5,814 nucleotides of DNA from Bathyarchaeum sp965602795 (GTDB taxonomy: Archaea; Thermoproteota; Bathyarchaeia; Bathyarchaeales; Bathyarchaeaceae). A program made the translations under genes and the position numbers. Below are positions 5,389 through 5,814 of the stretch, piece after piece (the first letter of the stretch is position 1; each line of letters starts with the position of its first letter). Where the stretch lies: NCBI GenBank assembly GCA_965602795.1, contig CBFCZR010000099.1, forward strand, positions 1-5,814. The letters run 5' to 3'. Under the pieces are notes generated by a model that was not told where the DNA came from, searched no databases, and saw only the letters and a program-made list of their open reading frames with translations.

Positions 5389-5399
5389 AATCAATATTA
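5385..5399. promoter_or_regulatory. Per-box-like operator between perR and catalase
   Basis: The 15-mer TAATAATCAATATTA centred on 5392 matches the Bacillus Per-box consensus TTATAATNATTATAA at 11 of 14 specified positions. It sits within a longer inverted repeat, ATAATA (5384-5389) and TATTAT (5395-5400). It lies at the catalase TATA box and just ahead of the likely transcript start, where bound repressor would block assembly of the transcription complex. It is about 20 bp upstream of the perR TATA box, so self-control is possible. The A/T-rich background raises the chance of a random match. Confidence 0.55.
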
Positions 5400-5426
5400 T
5401 CTAATACATAACGGGGTTATATTAAT

Positions 5427-5814
5427 TTGAAAGATAAAAACAGAAATACAACTAGCCAAGCGCACACGTCGAAACGACGCAAACCCACAACAACAGATGC
5501 CGGGATTCCGGTAGCCAGCGAGGAGTTTTCTCTTACCGTGGGACCTGATGGCCCAATTTTGCTACAGGATCACTACCTGATGGAGCAGATGGCAAATTTT
5601 AATCGGGAGATGATCCCAGACCGACAGCCCCACGCAAAAGGTTCAGGGGCCTTCGGATATTTTAAGGTGACCAAGGACGTCAGCGCTTATACAAAGGCGG
5701 CCGTGTTCCAACCAGGCACGAAGACCGAAGTGCTGGCACGATTCTCTACCGTGGCCGGAGAGAGCGGCAGTCCCGATACCTGGCGGGATGTGCGCGGCTT
5801 TGCGCTGAAGTTTT
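5427..5814 (+). CDS. katA: Monofunctional haem catalase, 5' part (runs off the window)
   Basis: Catalase converts two H2O2 to water and oxygen on a haem b centre in the cytoplasm. The window holds the first 129 codons of a protein usually near 480-500 residues. After a basic, low-complexity tail of about 20 residues come TTTDAGIPVASEEFSLTVG, then LLQDHYLMEQMANFNRE, then PHAKGSGAFGYF with the catalytic His69, and RFSTVAGE with TWRDVRGFALKF (118-129). The start is TTG at 5427: the frame is closed by TAA at 5409-5411, and no ATG or GTG precedes conserved sequence. GGGGT at 5413-5417 is a weak ribosome binding site nine bases upstream. Compared with the common catalase pattern GERGSPDTWRDPRGFA, S113 replaces Arg and V122 replaces Pro. 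Spot counts give about 60% GC here against about 35% in the neighbouring regulator, and the N terminus resembles bacterial catalases, so bacterial origin is likely. It is divergent from the PerR-like gene. Confidence 0.95.
   Translation, partial: MKDKNRNTTSQAHTSKRRKPTTTDAGIPVASEEFSLTVGPDGPILLQDHYLMEQMANFNREMIPDRQPHAKGSGAFGYFKVTKDVSAYTKAAVFQPGTKTEVLARFSTVAGESGSPDTWRDVRGFALKF

Noticed and set aside
1..5814. CRISPR array, rRNA, insertion sequence or riboswitch
   Set aside because: No regularly spaced repeats, rRNA-like sequence, transposase, terminal inverted repeats or known aptamer core could be seen on either strand.

Overview
The window looks like chromosomal DNA from an archaeon, most likely an uncultured lineage of the Bathyarchaeia/TACK type. 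Evidence for an archaeon is a complete translation initiation factor aIF2 gamma gene, an initiator tRNA-Met with A1:U72 and a GGG:CCC anticodon stem, TATA-box-like promoters about 25 nt ahead of likely transcript starts, and a secreted protein with a C-terminal membrane anchor of a kind I associate with Bathyarchaeia. The phylum assignment is an inference from style and not a measured result.

Layout, left to right: (i) 1-191, mostly non-coding, with a short minus-strand reading frame that appears frameshifted and a poly-T termination tract; (ii) 192-950, minus strand, a gene for a signal-peptide-bearing, C-terminally anchored surface protein interrupted by one in-frame amber codon; (iii) 951-1211, a divergent promoter region; (iv) 1212-2471, plus strand, aIF2 gamma; (v) 2482-2850, minus strand, an IscU/NifU-type Fe-S scaffold, convergent with aIF2 gamma and only 10 bp away; (vi) 2851-3094, a leader/promoter region with a 15-bp perfect palindrome; (vii) 3095-4498, minus strand, an NAD-type malic enzyme; (viii) 4648-4725, plus strand, initiator tRNA-Met; (ix) 4757-4888, an open stretch with no start codon that may be a gene remnant; (x) 4885-5325, minus strand, a PerR-like Fur-family regulator; (xi) 5427-5814, plus strand, the first 129 codons of a haem catalase running off the window.

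The clearest functional unit is the divergent perR-catalase pair. A 101-bp intergenic region holds an imperfect Per-box (11 of 14 specified positions of the Bacillus consensus), placed between the likely TATA box and the likely transcript start of the catalase gene. This suggests peroxide-responsive repression in an archaeon. The catalase is visibly GC-richer than its neighbours and its N terminus reads like bacterial monofunctional catalases, so it was probably acquired from bacteria. The regulator keeps two histidines of the sensing site, but has Asn where the third usually is.

aIF2 gamma and the initiator tRNA that its complex delivers to the ribosome are both encoded here, about 2.2 kb apart. 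The remaining genes are housekeeping: Fe-S cluster assembly and malate decarboxylation. I found no CRISPR array, rRNA, insertion sequence or clear integrated element.
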